NCBI GenBank assembly: GCA_031272205.1
Contig: JAISUH010000060.1
Coordinates: forward strand, 1 to 61,296
Direction: 5' to 3'
Length of the DNA: 61,296 bases
Source of the DNA: Dysgonamonadaceae bacterium
Lineage (GTDB): Bacteria; Bacteroidota; Bacteroidia; Bacteroidales; Dysgonomonadaceae
Shown here: piece by piece, positions 61,086 through 61,296 of the stretch
How positions within the stretch are numbered: the stretch's first letter is position 1
How the letters are laid out: each line of letters opens with the position of its first letter
Made by a program: the position numbers and the translations under genes
The notes under the pieces: model-generated
The model's database searches: none
Told to the model about the DNA's origin: nothing
Seen by the model: only the letters and a program-made list of their open reading frames with translations

Positions 61086-61296
61086 ATGCTGACTTTTTTG
61101 CTGTCGATCGCAATTCTTGTTGCCGGTTATCTTTTCTACGGAAAATATATCGAAAAAATTTTCGGGATAGACGCCCTTCGCGCCACACCGGCTGTTTCCA
61201 AGCCCGATGGCGTGGATTTTGTACCGATGAAACCGTGGCGTATTTTTATGATTCAATTTCTGAATATCGCCGGTTTGGGGCCGATTTTCGGGGCGA
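61086..61296 (+). CDS. cstA: Carbon starvation protein CstA (partial, N-terminus)
   Basis: 70 codons run off the window edge. They encode a first membrane span (LLSIAILVAGYLFYG) followed by KYIEKIFGID, ATPAVSKPDGVDFVPM and the family block FMIQFLNIAGLGPIFGA. CstA-type proteins are inner-membrane peptide or pyruvate transporters. The ATG at 61086 gives the normal start. Confidence 0.9.
   Translation, partial: MLTFLLSIAILVAGYLFYGKYIEKIFGIDALRATPAVSKPDGVDFVPMKPWRIFMIQFLNIAGLGPIFGA

Noticed and set aside
1-61296. tRNA, rRNA or insertion-sequence genes
   Set aside because: No cloverleaf-like intergenic sequence, rRNA segment, transposase or terminal inverted repeats were recognised by eye. A tRNA scan would settle the RNA part.

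Overview
The window comes from a member of the Bacteroidota, most likely order Bacteroidales. The evidence is several SusC/SusD outer-membrane pairs, an ECF sigma/FecR/STN-SusC signalling set, FISUMP and fimbrillin-like lipoproteins, DUF4301, DUF2027-Smr and BT_3987-type (DUF1735) domains, and promoters of the Bacteroidota type (TTTG then TAnnTTTG) in front of many genes. I cannot name the genus. I saw no rRNA, tRNA, CRISPR array or insertion sequence.

Region 1 (1-8.4 kb, + strand): the last codons of a FISUMP-like gene and a hairpin terminator are followed by a four-gene import locus: SusC, SusD, a lipoprotein of the SusCD-associated zinc-metallohydrolase family, and a subtilisin-fold/thioredoxin fusion. 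Both peptidase-like proteins have lost their catalytic residues (HExxH in the lipoprotein; Asp, His and Ser in the subtilase), while the thioredoxin CGPC site is intact. This is the most unusual feature of the window.

Region 2 (8.4-14.7 kb, - strand): two overlapping alpha-L-rhamnosidase (GH78) genes, one fused to an N-terminal esterase.

Region 3 (14.9-18.2 kb, - strand): a housekeeping run of a Cys/Met PLP enzyme, a bifunctional nuclease/UVR protein, RsmE and endonuclease III. An AT-rich 490-base gap follows.

Region 4 (18.6-46 kb, + strand): a short peptide gene and a FISUMP lipoprotein, then a large polysaccharide utilization locus (PUL). The PUL holds an ECF sigma factor, FecR, STN-SusC/SusD, a second SusC/SusD, a DUF1735/discoidin lipoprotein, a GH99-like enzyme, GH43, another short peptide plus a fimbrillin/discoidin lipoprotein, GH51 arabinofuranosidase, and a secreted tandem TldD-like protease with one live and one dead metal site. 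GH43 and GH51 suggest an arabinose-containing glycan. Several leaders in this region carry degenerate 7-bp tandem repeats just upstream of start codons.

Region 5 (46-61.3 kb): core genes. They include DUF4301, a duplicated Spy/DUF4890-like protein, an AlaX-like editing protein, a LuxR regulator with a RIC/hemerythrin-like front end next to an MFS transporter, CbpA/CbpM chaperones, RecN, a lipoprotein and DUF2027-Smr protein, QueA, DUF1634/TauE, ArgH and an M20 deacylase (arginine synthesis), and the start of cstA.
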